Shown piece by piece: positions 1 through 12,090 of a stretch of 64,000 nucleotides of DNA. Made by a program: the position numbers and the translations under genes. The notes under the pieces are model-generated. The model was not told the DNA's origin. It made no database searches and saw only the letters and a list, made by a program, of their open reading frames with translations. This DNA comes from Anisodus tanguticus (Eukaryota; Streptophyta; Magnoliopsida; Solanales; Solanaceae): assembly GCA_034509755.1 (NCBI GenBank), contig CM067541.1, positions 17,100,001 to 17,164,000 on the forward strand. Reading direction: 5' to 3'. Each line of letters begins with the position of its first letter. Position 1 is the stretch's first letter.

Positions 1-1393
1 GATTAGGATTAATAGGGGATTTATTTTGTTTTCGATTCTAAAAGTAGCGCACGAGTGGATTTGAAATTTAAGAGAGAGCACCTAATTATAAGGTAATCTG
101 GTTTCCCAAGAGCTCGACGACTTTATTGCTTTACTTAAAAAAACATTTTACACGTAATCCTTGCCTTAAATAACCTTAAAACGGATTTCGAGTACGATAT
201 TCATAAGTTACACAGAGTGAAAATATATTCACACTCGATTTTTATAAACTTAAATTAATAAATGTAAGATACATGTCTTTCATAAATAAACTTCACTTAA
301 TTATGATTAATTGATATATATTATTACCCTCCGTTTTAATTTATGTGATTGTGTTGTTTAAAAACATAAACGAAAGACTTTTGAAATTTATAGTCTAAAT
401 TAATTAACAAGAAAGGGCAATTACGACTTCATAGATGGAAGAAAGACAATTTTAGACTAAAAAATTAACCTTAAGGGGTAATTTTGATATTAACACCTCC
501 TGCTAATAAGTATTTACCAGCCATATAATGTCTCATATTTGGAGTAGTATAACAGGATTTCAATAGAGTTTATAAGAGGTATTTGTTCCCTCCGTCTATC
601 ATTGCATAGGTACTCGATTTTCACTTGGTGTTTGGTTTTTGTATTGGGGTCTAATTATAGCTAAGTTTGCGCAGAAAAGTTCTACATTATAAGGTAAAAG
701 TACTCTCCAATAAGGACGATCCGTAATCAAGTCTTAAATCCGAAACTTCTAAAAATGAAGGAATACTTCCATTTCATCACAATTTTTGTTAAATTAAATA
801 TATAGTTTCCTCCATTCTATATTAGAAAAATGTCTCTCAATGAGTTTTTAAAGGTTTTGGTCAATTATCATTGCCTTAAGATTTTGGACTTATAATACCC
901 TGTTTTGGCTAAGTTTTTAATTTATTTTTAATGCTTTTTGTTCTAAGTGCTTTTTGAAAAAATATTTTTGGAGAGTAATAATTATGTGAAACTAATCAAT
1001 TTGAAAAGTGATTTTACTAATGTTAGAGTAGTATTTGGTGTTTGAACAATTTTAAGAAAGTGTTTCCGGAAAAAAAACTATTTTTTTTACCTTCTGAAAA
1101 AGCAATTTCTGTTACTACACTAGAAAAAAAAAATTTCCCTATAAACTCAATCAAATATCGTAACTTTCTAAAATAAACACTTTTTGAAGAAAATAAACAC
1201 TAGGAGTATTTACTTCCCAAAGCTGGGCCAATCCTTACATATAGTTAATAATCTAATTTTAGTGCGAATTCAAACATAAATTTAATTTTTTTAGTAACAG
1301 AATTCATATATGTAGAAGCTAGTAAAAAAATATTACAAATAAGTATTTAATAGTTTCAGAATTTAAATTGAATATAATGGAGTACATTAAGTA
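1..1393. other. AT-rich intergenic DNA
   Basis: I see no coding region. The stretch is AT-rich. It holds a degenerate MITE arm near 327-348 (CCCTCCGTTTTAATTTATGTGA, a common solanaceous MITE end) and weaker CCTCC-type arms near 588 and 808. The gypsy LTR starts directly after it. Confidence 0.6.
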
Positions 1394-2014
1394 TGTATAC
1401 GATGAAAACCGACACGCATGGTTTGGGAATGAAAATCGAAAGAAAGGAACAATTTGTGCCGGTGGTAAGTTCGGGTGTCGTAATAAGGCTGGTTGACAGT
1501 CGAACTAGGTGACACTAAACAGTGACCGGACCTGTTGACATTGGGTGAAAAATCGAAGGTGCTTAGCGCCTATTCATTCCGGATATGGCGCCAACCATTA
1601 CTATTCGCTCATTAAGTGACCGTTTCTATCATTTAATTGCATTTAATGAGGGAGTAACTCTTGCGAATAAATGTCTTGTATTATTAGCTATAAAATGAGC
1701 CCAACCTTCATGTTGGAAGGGCTCCCGTACGGCCGTACGCAAGTCTACTTCTCTTCTTTCTTAATCTGATTATTAATTTTGTCTACTTGCACAATTTCAT
1801 TATAATTAAATATGTAAAAGCTCACAATATTGGCTCGGGTACAAAGCAATTTTGCTAAGGACCAGACCAAGTTCATTGACAAGTTTCAATCAAGAATTCA
1901 CTAATTCAGGCTACGTCTTTTGCTTATTGTTTTCATTCATTTACTTATTGCTAATTATTTATTTAACTTATTTGCGAATCGATCCACGTATCCTTAAAAT
2001 CACTTATAAATTCA
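1394..2014 (+). repeat. 5' LTR of the gypsy element
   Basis: It starts TGTATACGATGAAAACCGACA and ends near CTTATAAATTCA. It aligns along its length with 12502-13089. Compared with that copy it holds about 40 extra bases after GGAAGGGC, including a perfect 14-bp palindrome CGTACGGCCGTACG near 1727. AGCTATAAAATGAG near 1690 is the likely TATA box. Confidence 0.85.
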
Positions 2015-2040
2015 ACTGTGCCTTTTTTTGGGTAAACTGT

Positions 2041-2058
2041 TTGGCGCCCACCGTGGGC
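2041..2058 (+). other. Primer-binding site of the gypsy element
   Basis: TTGGCGCCCACCGTGGGC lies just inside the 5' LTR, about 27 bases after its inferred end. This sequence is the usual minus-strand primer site of plant Tat-type gypsy elements. Confidence 0.75.
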
Positions 2059-2149
2059 CTAAGGATAATAGTGATGATTTGTTTAAACTCAAATTTCACT
2101 TGTTTCTTTCGAGATTTCGTGATTTCAGGTCATTTCTAAGTACTACAGA

Positions 2150-3566
2150 ATGGCTAGCGACATTCAAGTTAGCAACCACGATGAGAACAACAACAACATT
2201 CCGCCTGCAGTTCCACCCATCGACCCGATCAATGGTGTGCCACCAGTTGATCAAGTTAATGGCATTCCGCCCATTGCTTCACCGAACGGGATTGATTCGG
2301 TGAATAACAACAATCCCGTGATTTCACCCTGGTCATTCAGAAGGTCACGGCAGAAAACACGGACAACAAGGAGGAAGAAATATATTTGGCTCAAATCTTT
2401 TATATGTTAAAAGACCAGCAAGAGGCTATAACTCTGTTTCAAAAGAAAAGCAGCGGAGCAAGTGCAGTAGATGAAGCTCGTCTCATCCGCAATTATGAAC
2501 CAGGCCGGGAAGAGGATAGAGTCAACGAGAATGCTAATGGTTTGGAGACTAATGAGTCCTCAGAGGTCCTGAAAATGCTTGAAGCCTTAACTAAACAAAT
2601 TGACACCAATGAAAAGAATGTGGAAACCTACAATTCATGGGTAGACCAGATTCCTAAGGCACCTCCGATCTTGAAGGGGCCAAACTCGAATAGATACATC
2701 CAATTGTCGTTTTCGCAAAGTGCAGCACCGAAGTTGATACCAAAGAGGTTTAAAATGCATGACCTCCCGAAGTATGATGGGACAACGGATCCACAAAAGC
2801 ATGTGATGTCGTATACTTGTACAATAAAGGGCATCGACATGCACCCGAATGATATTGAATCTATGTTACTGAAGAAATTCGGTGAAACGCTTTCCAAATG
2901 AGCAATAACATGATATTCTATGTTGCCTGAACATTCAATTCATTCATTTGAAAGGCTTGCAGATGCTTTTATAAATGCACACGCCGGAGCTCGAAAGGTT
3001 CAAGCAAGGAAAGAAGATATTTCCAAAATAGCTCCGAAGGATACGGAGTTATTGCGGGAACTCGTGACCAGGTTTCAAAAGGAGCGAATGCTTCTTTCCC
3101 GAGTACTGGATGAATGGACAGCTGAAGCTTTCACCAAGGGGCTGAATCCTAGAAGCTTTAGTGCCTCATTCAAATTAAAGGAGAATCTATTAGAATTCCC
3201 GGCGGTAACATGGGCAGATGTGCATAATAGGTATCCAAAATTAGGGTGGAGGATGATCAGCTTGAACTTCCACTGAGGTCCGTAGGACGGAACAAAAACT
3301 TTGAGAAGTCAAAGAGGGTAGTCCAGTCGGAGCCAAAATCTTTAAAGGATAGATATCAACCCTACGGTCAACCGGAGAGGTTGAACTTCAGATCAGATCG
3401 GGATTGCAACAATCGCAATTTTCCATCGAATAGAGGATATAGGCGTAATGATCGAGGGTCTACTAGTATGGGTTTGCAATTCAAAAATAATACTGGTGGA
3501 TCTTTTTCAAATCTTGTGGAGAGACTAGAGGCTATCCGAATACAATTTCAACGTAGATACAACTAG
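2150..3566 (+). pseudogene. gag of the Tat-type gypsy element, broken
   Basis: The ATG at 2150 opens MASDIQVSNHDENNNN and a Pro/Asn-rich leader with repeated NGVPP/NGIPP units. The frame then shifts. The second block (2386-2901) holds the conserved gag core with LPKYDGTTDPQKHV, about residues 120-140 of that block, which marks Tat/gypsy gag. It ends at a stop near 2901. A third block (2920-3276) continues the capsid region (HSIHSFERLADAFINAH, FTKGLNP) and a fourth (3246-3566) the basic tail. A decayed zinc-knuckle-like stretch (CDLYGTHSHQTEDC) follows near 3657. Gag would form the virus-like particle. At least two frameshifts and several stops make this a relic. Confidence 0.8.
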
Positions 3567-3837
3567 GCTCGTTTCGTCCATTGGTCATATAAAGAAAACA
3601 AGGTGGTCAAGACCACTTCGGACAGACCGACTCAAAGAGATCCAAACTTGATTTGTGATTTATATGGAACTCATAGTCATCAAACAGAGGATTGTCTCCA
3701 TGTAAGGGATGAAGTGGCCTGATTATTAAAAAAATGGCCACCTATGCAAGTTCTTAAGTGGTCGGGCAAAGGGAAACTATAGAAATAGGGAAGCGAACAA
3801 GCAGACAAAATCGGTCGAACCCCGAATTATTATAAAT

Positions 3838-4218
3838 ATGATTATCGGGGGAATGGACGTTCTGAATGGAGCTGTCATGACTGCAAAGAAGACGAAAGTC
3901 TCAGTCACTCGTGAGAAAAAATCCATAGACTACATGCCGGAGGGAACAATCTCTTTTAATGATGAAGACGCGGAGGGCATCATTCAGCCTCACAATGATG
4001 CGTTGGTAATTTATGTATTTATCAATAAATTTCGAATTAAGCGTATTTTGATTGATCCTAGTAGCTCAGCCAATATAATCCAGTGGAAAGTGATAAAGCA
4101 ATTAAGGCCATTGAGGCAAATTGTGGCGGTGGTCTGGGTTCTCAACGGATTCAACATGGTGAATGAGACTACGAGGGGGGAGGTCACTCTTCTGATCAAC
4201 GCAACCGAAACAATTTAG
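3838..4218 (+). pseudogene. Aspartic protease of the gypsy element, broken
   Basis: The reading frame from 3838 gives IIGGMDVLNG and then the aspartic protease motif region DALVIYVFINKFRIKRILID followed by PSSSANII, about residues 55-80. Tat proteases normally read LVDPGSSANI here, so the catalytic Asp is present and the usual Gly is replaced by Ser. The enzyme would cut the Gag-Pol polyprotein. The frame stops at 4218, and the linker to RT (4220-4560) carries further stops. Confidence 0.72.
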
Positions 4219-4559
4219 CAAACGAAGTTCTATATTATTGAAGGCGAGATGAGGTAGAACTCACTGTTTTGCAAGATTTGGATGCTTGACATGAGGGTCG
4301 TTCCTTCGACGTTGCACATGATGTTAAAGTTCTCAACCCTAGAGAAAATGAAGAAAATTCATGGGGAGCAACTGGTAGCAAGGGAAATGTTTGCTGTAGA
4401 GAAAGCGGTGCACGCACCAAAAGAAGTGAAAGATTTAAGTAAAGGCAAAAAAGTTAAATAGTAATCACACGACTCAGACTCTTCAGTCCAAAGAAAGAAG
4501 AAGAGGACAAGATAAGCTTCGAGGATAAAGAGGATTACTTCCGTGTCCCGAGGTCATTC

Positions 4560-5603
4560 GTGCTACCAGATGATTCAGATGCCACGAAGTCAACCGTAGA
4601 GGAACTGGAGAAAGTCATGTTGTTCGTGCATCTACCTGATAGAAAGGTATACCTGGGCACCGGGTTAACTCTGGAGCTCAGGCTTAAATTAATTGAGTTT
4701 CTTAAAGCTAACTCCGATTATTTTGCCTGGTCCCATTTAGACATGAAATGTATTTAATCAGAGATCACGACTGACAAACTGATTTTGGACTAGATATTTT
4801 CCCTGGTAAAGCAAAAGAGGAGGCCAATGGTCGAATTCAAGCATAAGTTCGTCAAGAATGAGGTAACAAAGCTTTTAAATATAGGTTCTATTTGGGAAGT
4901 ATCTTACCCATATTGGCTAGATAACGTAGTGGTCGTACCTAAAAAAGACAATAAGCTGAGAATGTGTATGGATTTTTTACAGATTTGAACAAGGCATGCC
5001 CAAAGACTCTTTTCCTTTGCCGCACATTGATCGAATGATTGATGTTATGGCAAGGCATGAGATGTTAAGTTTTCTTGACGCTTACTCTGGGTACAATCAG
5101 ATTCAAATGAACCCGAAGGATCAAGAGAAAACTTCTTTTAGAACTAGGTACGGGACCTATTGTTATAATGCAATGCCATTTGGTTTAAAAAATGTCGGAG
5201 CAATATATCAATGCCTAGTTAATCACATGTTCGAGGATCAAATAAGAAATACAATGGAAGTTTACATTAATATATGTTATTTAAGTCCCTGAAAGCAGAG
5301 AACCATTAAAGCATTTGCAGGAAATATTTGACATGCTCCGAAAGTACAACATAAAGCTAAATCCTGAAAAGTGTGCTTTTGGAGTTGGCTTGGGCAAGTT
5401 CTTTGTTTTTTTGTTTTAAACCGAGGAATAGAGATTAATCCGGATAAGATCAAAGCCATCGAAGAGATACCGGAGGTGCTTGACAATGTGAAAGCAGTGC
5501 AGAGACTCACTAGGAAGATAGCCACTTTAAGAGGTTTATCTCTCAGTCTTCGAAGAAAAGTCACTGGTTCTTCTTTTTGTTGAAAAAAAAGAATGAGCCC
5601 TTC
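4560..5603 (+). pseudogene. Reverse transcriptase of the gypsy element, broken and interrupted
   Basis: Recognisable RT blocks are VVVPKKDNKLRMCMDF near 4930, SFPLPHIDRMID and LSFLDAYSGYNQIQM (catalytic Asp of the first block, about 5010-5110), and FRTRYGTYCYNAMPFGLKN near 5140. The YxDD catalytic box should follow MEVYI near 5262 but reads YINICY after a frame change, so it is destroyed. The thumb/connection region continues to LRRKVTGSSFC and KKKNEP near 5595, where foreign DNA interrupts it. The continuation, WTSECQQTLRDLKK, resumes at 6060. Confidence 0.82.
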
Positions 5604-6056
5604 ATCTTTCTGAATCGAGACCCGACCCGGCTCGCGTCGTTCCAACAACCGGCGGGGACCACCTCAGTATACGATCGCGCGCAGTAATTGGGAGTCCTAT
5701 TAGACCTAAGGCGGAAGAAAGAAGTGTTTCCACGACTCTCCAGTCAATTCTGTTCCACTTAATCCCTCTTTCATGCGTGCCTGGGAGCAGCTCAAACAAA
5801 GAAGAGTCTGGTCCGGTCTGAATTCAGGCACAACCTTGAACAGATCGAGCAAGCTCGAATTGACGTAACTCGAAGCACCAAACCTCCTCCCGGCTTTATA
5901 TGCTTTTGCGGATGAAGAAGATCGCCTTTTCAATAGTTGATCCTTCCAACGGATTCCATTCAGTCCCGGCGGTTAAACAGATCTCATAGGAAATCCCAAG
6001 TTGGCGGAAAGGAAGTGAGGGCACTCATTCGAATTGAATAGCTGAAACTACTCTTC
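5604..6056. other. Foreign insert in gypsy pol, possibly mitochondrial DNA
   Basis: The RT connection reading stops after AAGAATGAGCCCTTC and resumes at GAGTGGACATCGGAG (6057). The ~453 bases between match no part of a gypsy pol. The insert is clearly more GC-rich than the element around it, and its texture (CCCGACCCGGCTCGCG, GAAGAAGATCGCC, GGAAAGGAAGTGAGGGC) looks like plant mitochondrial DNA. Reverse-strand frames of 65 and 75 codons are open but unrecognised. CCCTTC on the left and CTCTTC on the right may be a short target duplication. The mitochondrial source is my inference; another captured host sequence is possible. Confidence 0.5.
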
Positions 6057-7040
6057 GAGTGGACATCGGAGTGTCAGCAAACTTTGAGGGATTTGAAGAA
6101 ATAATTATCTAGTCAGTTGTTACTATAAAAACTAAAGGCAGACGAGCAACTGTTCCTGTACCTGACAGTATCTGAAGTGGTTGTAAGCACAGTTTTGGTT
6201 CGAGAAGAAAAAGATACACAATTTCCCATTTATTATCTAAGTAGAACATTAGCTAGTGCAGAGACTGGGTATCCTTATTTAGAAAAATTGGCATTAGCAT
6301 TAATAACGACTGCTAGAAAATTGAGGCCATATTTTCAATGTCATCCTATATCTATAGTAACAACTTATCCACTAAAAATTATAATGCATAAACCAGAAAT
6401 TTATGGTAGGCTAGCATAATGGACATTAGATATTAGTGGGTATGACATAGAGTATAAATCAAGAACCGCTATAAAGTCTCAGATTTTGTAGCAGGCTTTA
6501 CACCCTGAATGATTCCCGAAGTATAAATAGAACTTTTATTAACTTCGGAAAAAACTTTGGGGGTCTAGACCTTGTACACGGATGGAGCATCTAATATGAA
6601 AGGGTCCGGGCTTGGGATAGTGCTTAAGGCGCCTGCAGGAGATATTATTAGGCAGTTAATAAGAACTATGAGATTAACTAACAATAAAGTCGAGTATGAT
6701 GCTATGATTGCAGGTCTTGAGTTGGCACGAAATCTGGGAGCTGAAGTCATTGAAGAAAATGTGATCCGTTCCCGGTTGTTAATCAAGTGAACGGGGTGTT
6801 TGAAGTAAAGAAAGAAAGGATGCAACAATACTTAGATAAAATTCAAGTAATCTTGCATTGGTTCAAAGAATGGACTAGGGAGCATGCGTCTCGAGAGCAA
6901 AATAATAAGGTGGATGCCTTGGCTAATTTGGGGTCATCCGTAAAAGCAGAGGAGTTCAATGCAGGAACGATTATGCAGCTGCTTAATTTTGCGATTGATA
7001 GTGATCATGTCGAAGTGAATACGACAAGTTTGACTTGAGA
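6057..7040 (+). pseudogene. Tandem RNase H domains of the gypsy element, broken
   Basis: The first RNase H, gypsy type, is read at 6130-6420: VVVSTVLVREEKD, YYLSRTLASAETGYPYLEKL and the block ending with LKIIMHKPEIYGRLA. The second, archaeal type, runs from about 6570 with YTDGASNMKGSGLGIVL (first catalytic Asp), VEYDAMIAGLELAR (catalytic Glu) and continues after a frameshift as NGVFEVKKERMQQYL and REQNNKVDALANLGS. Two RNase H domains in series mark the Tat clade. Stops occur near 6418 and 6788. Confidence 0.8.
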
Positions 7041-8275
7041 TTGGCGCAATAAATACATCGACTACCTTCAGGATAGAAAGTTGCCTACCGATCCGAAGGA
7101 GTCGAGGCCTTTCGTACTAAAGCATCTAGATTTTGTTTGGTCAGTTGTACCAAAGGTCTTTTTATGATCCTTTAACATGGTGATTAGGACCCGGCGAAAC
7201 CAATTACATGATGCGCGAGGTTTATGAGGGGAGTTGTGGTAATCATTCAAGAGCAGAGTAACTGGTTCAAAAATTAATTAGGTTCATGTATTATTGGTCT
7301 GAGATGGAGGAAGATACAAAGAACTTCATTCGAAAATGTAACGGATGCCAAAGGCACGCACCCATGATTCATCAGCCGGCGGAATTGATGCATCCGGTTT
7401 TATCACCATGGCCATTCATGAAATGGGGGATGTATATCGTTGGGCCACTCCCATGGGCACCCAGAAAGGTACGTTTTATCTTGTTTATGATTGATTATTT
7501 TTCTAAATAGGTTGAAGCCAAAGCTTTCAAGAAAGTTAAATAAAAATAAGTGATTGATTTTATATAGGACCACATCATTTGCCGGTTCGACATACCAATG
7601 GAGATCACTTGTGATAATGGATGACAGTTCGTTGGGAAGAAGGTGAACGACTTTCTCGAAGGGTTGAAAATTAAGAAGATTTTATCAACTCCACACCACC
7701 ATAGTGCAAATAGGCAAGCGGAGTCAACAAATAAAATAATTATTCAGAATCTGAGGAAAAGACTGAACGAGTCAAAACGCAAGTGGAAAGAGATTTTGCC
7801 ATAGGTGTTGTGGGCTTATAGAATAACGTCAAAATCTAGTACTAGTGAAACACCATTTTCTTTGGTATACGGTGCATAAGTGCTAATTTCGGTGGAAGTT
7901 GGTGAGCCGAGCTTTGTTTAGCCTTGCAACCGAAAAGTCGAACAACGAAGCTATAGATGTCAAGCTTGACTTAACGAATGAACACCGTGAGTTGGCATTG
8001 CTACGGTTAGTGGCCCAAAAGAAAATGATGGGTCGATACTACAACCTAAGGGCTAATCTTAGGCATTTTCAAGTAGGGGACTTGGTTTTATAGAAGGTAA
8101 CGCTCAACACTGAAAATCCCAACGAACGAAAATTGGGCCCGAATTAGGAAGGTCCCTACAAAGTGTCAGGAATAATCGGTAAAGGCTCATACCAGTTAGA
8201 AGCCGAAGATGGTCAAAAATTGCCGAACAAATAGAACGTTGCACATTTGAAGCGGTATTACTACGAAGGTATGTG
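7041..8275 (+). pseudogene. Integrase of the gypsy element, broken
   Basis: The zinc-binding part is seen at 7225-7360 (GSCGNHSRAE, YYWSEMEEDTKNFIRKC, NGCQRH). The catalytic core follows. The position of the first Asp reads MYIVGPLPWAP instead of the usual MDIVGPLP, the second Asp is present in ITCDNG near 7607, and the Glu in QAESTNK near 7718. Several stops interrupt the core (7508, 7622, 7803, 7877). The C-terminal module with EGPYKVSGIIGKGSYQL near 8150 and NVAHLKRYYYEG near 8240 closes the polyprotein. No chromodomain is present, as usual in Tat. Confidence 0.8.
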
Positions 8276-9462
8276 TTTTACTTAAATTTCATTTTGTTTC
8301 GATGGAACTAACTTTTGCAGGAGCAAAGTTGGGGTCATGAGAAGACCAAGCAGAAGTTAGAATTAGGTCTGAAAACACGTGTTGCTTTCTTTTTTTCTTA
8401 GCACGGTTTTTATCCCAAAAAGGATTTTTTGACAAGGTTTTTAATAGAGGCAATGATGCAAAGTGTGTTACTAAGTAGCTGATGACCAGACAAACACTGG
8501 GGACTAGGGACTGGGACTGTCCGATATTGAAAAGCAAGTAGTGTTTGAATTCTCATAACTTCGAATACAAACACTAGGGGACTGACATACTCTCGACAAA
8601 GAGGTTCAAAGTCTCAAAGTTATTTGAAGTTAGAAGATTTTTTAGTTTTTAGGACTATTGTAAGGGTTAAAAGAACGAATGAATCTTGCCTAACTAGTTT
8701 TAATATTACGACAAAAATGTAAAGGCAAAAAGATCGAATGAATCTTGCCCAGATGTTTGACTAATGCAAAATGTAAAGGAAAAATGCTTTTGTCCGAGAT
8801 TCGCCTCGATTACACTCATTTGCATACATACTCTTATTTCCAGGTAATCGATAAAGCCTTTAGGCTTATGAGCTAATGGATTTGTTAAGGGCTTATGAGC
8901 TAATGAATTTGTTAAGGTCCTTAACCGGGGACTGTCATCGTATATACATCCAGAACAAAAATAAGTGAAGTATATTTCTAAGGCACCAGTTCGAAATGAA
9001 CCCAACCTATTTTTAAAGAAATTGTCTAAGTTGTTGGAAATAAATGAAGTTTCAATTTCATGCCCGAAGTGAATAGGAGACGTCTCATTCATAAGCATAA
9101 AAAGGGTCCTTATATTTAGTCATTGAATGACCCAAAACCGGAAGAAATTGCCCGGTATAGAGCAAACTAAAAGTAAAATTTTATATAATTTACTTTAAGA
9201 CCGAAAGGAACTTTCATTCGGCTTGACACAAACTAAGTGATGGTTTGTTTAACTAAGACTCTAAAGCCAAGGGCAGTTAGCCCGAATTGGGTTGAGATTT
9301 TATGTGGCTAAGTTATTGAAAAACAAGGAAGCAATAACATATGTTGAAAGATAGAAAAATCATGACCAGAAGAAATATGCATTTTATATACAAGACCAGT
9401 AAACAGCCGGAGAAAAATATGTTAAAAATGGAAATAAATACAAAGGCATGAAAGACTAGATC
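8276..9462. other. Non-coding post-pol spacer of the gypsy element
   Basis: I see no plus-strand gene. A perfect tandem pair of 27-bp units differing by one base (GCTTATGAGCTAATG...) lies at 8864-8917. The phrases GAACGAATGAATCTTGCC and GATCGAATGAATCTTGCC recur near 8672 and 8731. The region separates pol from the end of the reverse-strand ORF. Confidence 0.6.
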
Positions 9463-12090
9463 TTAATCGGATCTGGAGTTCTTTGTGTCATCCTCGGAGT
9501 TATCTCCACTCAGCTTGCGGTAGGCTCGGAGCTCGACCACTTTGGGCTCGTCAATCTTGTCATCAATCTCTGGGATTCCGTCTCGAGCCTGCTACAAAGT
9601 GTACCTCCGGACGTTCTATTTTATGTACTCAGTTTTTAATACTATCTAGGCCACTTCGGCCTCCACGTCAGCCAGAGCCTGGTCTCCTTCAGCTGAGACT
9701 TGAGCAAGTTTAGCCAAAATCTTAGCATATCTTTAGTTCGAAACCTCGATCTTATTCCTCAGCCCCTCATTGGTTTGGGCTTGTTGGGCGGCATGATCCA
9801 GAGCCATCTTCAGCGCAGCAAGTTCGGCGGCCTTATCAGTATCCATTGCAGCATACTCGGCATTAAGGCGGTCGGGTTCAGCATTAAAAAAATTCCATTG
9901 GCTGAGCTTGGTAGTGTCGAACCTCTTCTTGTTCCCCTAGCTCTTGAGTTAAGACTTCGACATCTTGGAAGAGTTTTTCATTCTCTTTGTCGAAAATTCT
10001 ATTTTCCTCAGTAACAAGCTCGAGGTCGTTCATTGCTCGTAGGTAGTCGCCCTTGATCGATCCAGCCCATCTCGGACAATGGGCAAGTTAGCTGCAGTTG
10101 GGCCTCTTTTTGTTAAAGAAGCCCTTTGAGGTGCTGAATCTTGTTATCTTGGGCGTCCAGCTGCCCTTCGAGGTGCTCATTTTCATCCATGCATCGGATG
10201 AATCCCTCACCTACTAAAATGGATAACTGCAAAATTGAAAACCGATGGGAGGTTAGAAGTGAGAAGATAATACAACTACCTACTTAAGCAATCAAGAATG
10301 ATACGTAGCCGGTTGGAGGCATGCATACCCTCGTTGAAGAGGCACTGCCAAAAAATATTTTTTATTTTTTCCCTATCGGACTCCGATATCAGAGGCCTCA
10401 AGTAGTTGGCAACTCCAACTAGCCGGGACAAAAAGTTGGTATCCTCAGGGAAGAAAATAGTGGCAAATCGCACTTTTCTCGGGTCTGCACTTGGGGCTGG
10501 GAAAGCACTCATAAGTTTGGATCGGGAGTTGGCATGGTTCCTCGGAGTTTGGTTAGACATGGTCAAATTTTGAGGTATGACCATGTGAGCAAACTCGGAG
10601 GAGTTCGCCAGCTCGATCGGGTCAGCGGAGGTTCCGACTTCCTCGAAGAGTCGCTCAAAGTCTTTTTGCCTGAAGCTTTGGGCCTGTTGTGATGATGGAG
10701 GAGGAGTTGAAGTGGAAGTTTTGGGTTTCTTAGGCATCAAATCCTCATCTGTGGATTCACCATCATCTTTGATTATGACAAGCTCAGTGACCGGTGGCGT
10801 AGTGGAGGAATAGATGTGGTATCAGTTGGCAGCAAAATTGGTTCGGTAGCTTCGGTAACATTCTCTTCTCTAACTTCGGCATGAGTATCCTCCGCCGGAG
10901 TGGTGATAGAGATAACATTTCTTACCCAAACATCTTCTGGTGAGATGTCAGTGTCTTGACTTCAGGAAGAGTCACCCGCTTCCGACGCTCTTTTCCTTTT
11001 TGAGCCAACCAAAGGTGATTTCGGGGGCTTTGAGGATTTTTTAGGGACTTCGGTTATACGTTGAACTGATGATGCCGGGTCAAATACCGGATCAAAGACA
11101 ATTGAAGTAGCAGAGAGGTTGGACCTCGGGGTGAGGAGCCCTTCGGTAGACATACAAGTTCAAAAAATGGAAAAAGTAAAAAAGTGTACAATGCTGTTGT
11201 TGAAGTTAAAAAATGAGTTAGGTGAATACTAACCATGATTTCGGGCTACCCATCATTTATTAGAAAGTTCTTTCCATGTTCGCTTCTTATGCAGATACGC
11301 GCTTCTTATGCAGATACGTGCTTAAGATTAGAAGGCAGGTTATTTGAATTGAAAGAAGAAAAGGTTGAGTACTTACGATGCATGTTCTATTCCTCCAGGT
11401 AAGGCATGTACCTAGCCAGGATAATTTATGTGGTAGGGACTGTGACAAGATGTTCCATCTATCATCGGTCTCGGTTTTCATCGACGCTCGAAAGGATGGG
11501 GAATTTTCCTCACTTCTAGAGCTAGACGACCCCGCCATGAAAGAATTGGGGAACGTATAAACAGATAAAATGATCCACAATAAAAGGATCCTTGACCAAA
11601 TTGGCCAGGAACCGGAGGCAAGTAACGATCCTCCATACAGATGGACCAATTTGTGCAAGACATAAATTGCAAGTCCATCACATTTCAAGAATCACGTTGT
11701 CAATGGGAGGAACTAGCTTGAAGGTTAAAGGGTAGGTATATACGTTGGAATACCCAAATTTGAAGGTATTAATATCTTCGTCTGGTTCGGATATAATAAG
11801 ACGGAAAGAGTAGTCCAATCATAGTCATTTCGGATTGTATCAAGGTTGGTGGCTTTAATGGATGTTGGTCAACTTCTAACTTCTTCACATCGGTCAGATT
11901 TCGAAGAGGCGGTGGAAACAACGAACTTACTCTCAAAATAAAAAGTGGAAGGGAGCATATCGTATGCTCTAGGGTCGGCGGTGTCCTGAACTTCGGAGGG
12001 TTCACTGGCGCTAGTGGTTTGATCAAAAACCGGCGATGGAGAAGTTGTCGGAGACGATTGTTTGGAAGCAGAACGGGAAGGTTTTGTCAT
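9463..12090 (-). pseudogene. Antisense additional ORF of the gypsy element, broken
   Basis: A long reverse-strand frame lies between pol and the 3' LTR. It opens with ATG at 12090 (MTKPSRSASKQSSPTTSPSP). It continues as a globular region near 11700-11300 (YVLHKLVHLYGGSL), a Lys/Ser/Pro-rich linker (SSKPPKSPLVGSKRKRASEA near 11000), a segment at 10740-10276 (KDFERLFEEVGTSADPIEL, RKVRFATIFFPEDTNFLSRL) and a likely coiled coil (DENEHLEGQLDAQDNKIQHL near 10150). It ends with VELRAYRKLSGDNSEDDTKN and TAA at 9463-9465. Antisense additional ORFs at this position are known in plant Tat/Retand elements; their function is unknown. Several frameshifts and stops break it. The sense-strand frames over it are shadows. 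Confidence 0.72.

Noticed and set aside
9483..10014. Plus-strand frames of 76 and 104 codons
   Set aside because: They lie over the antisense ORF of the gypsy element, whose minus-strand frame reads as sensible protein; these are shadows.
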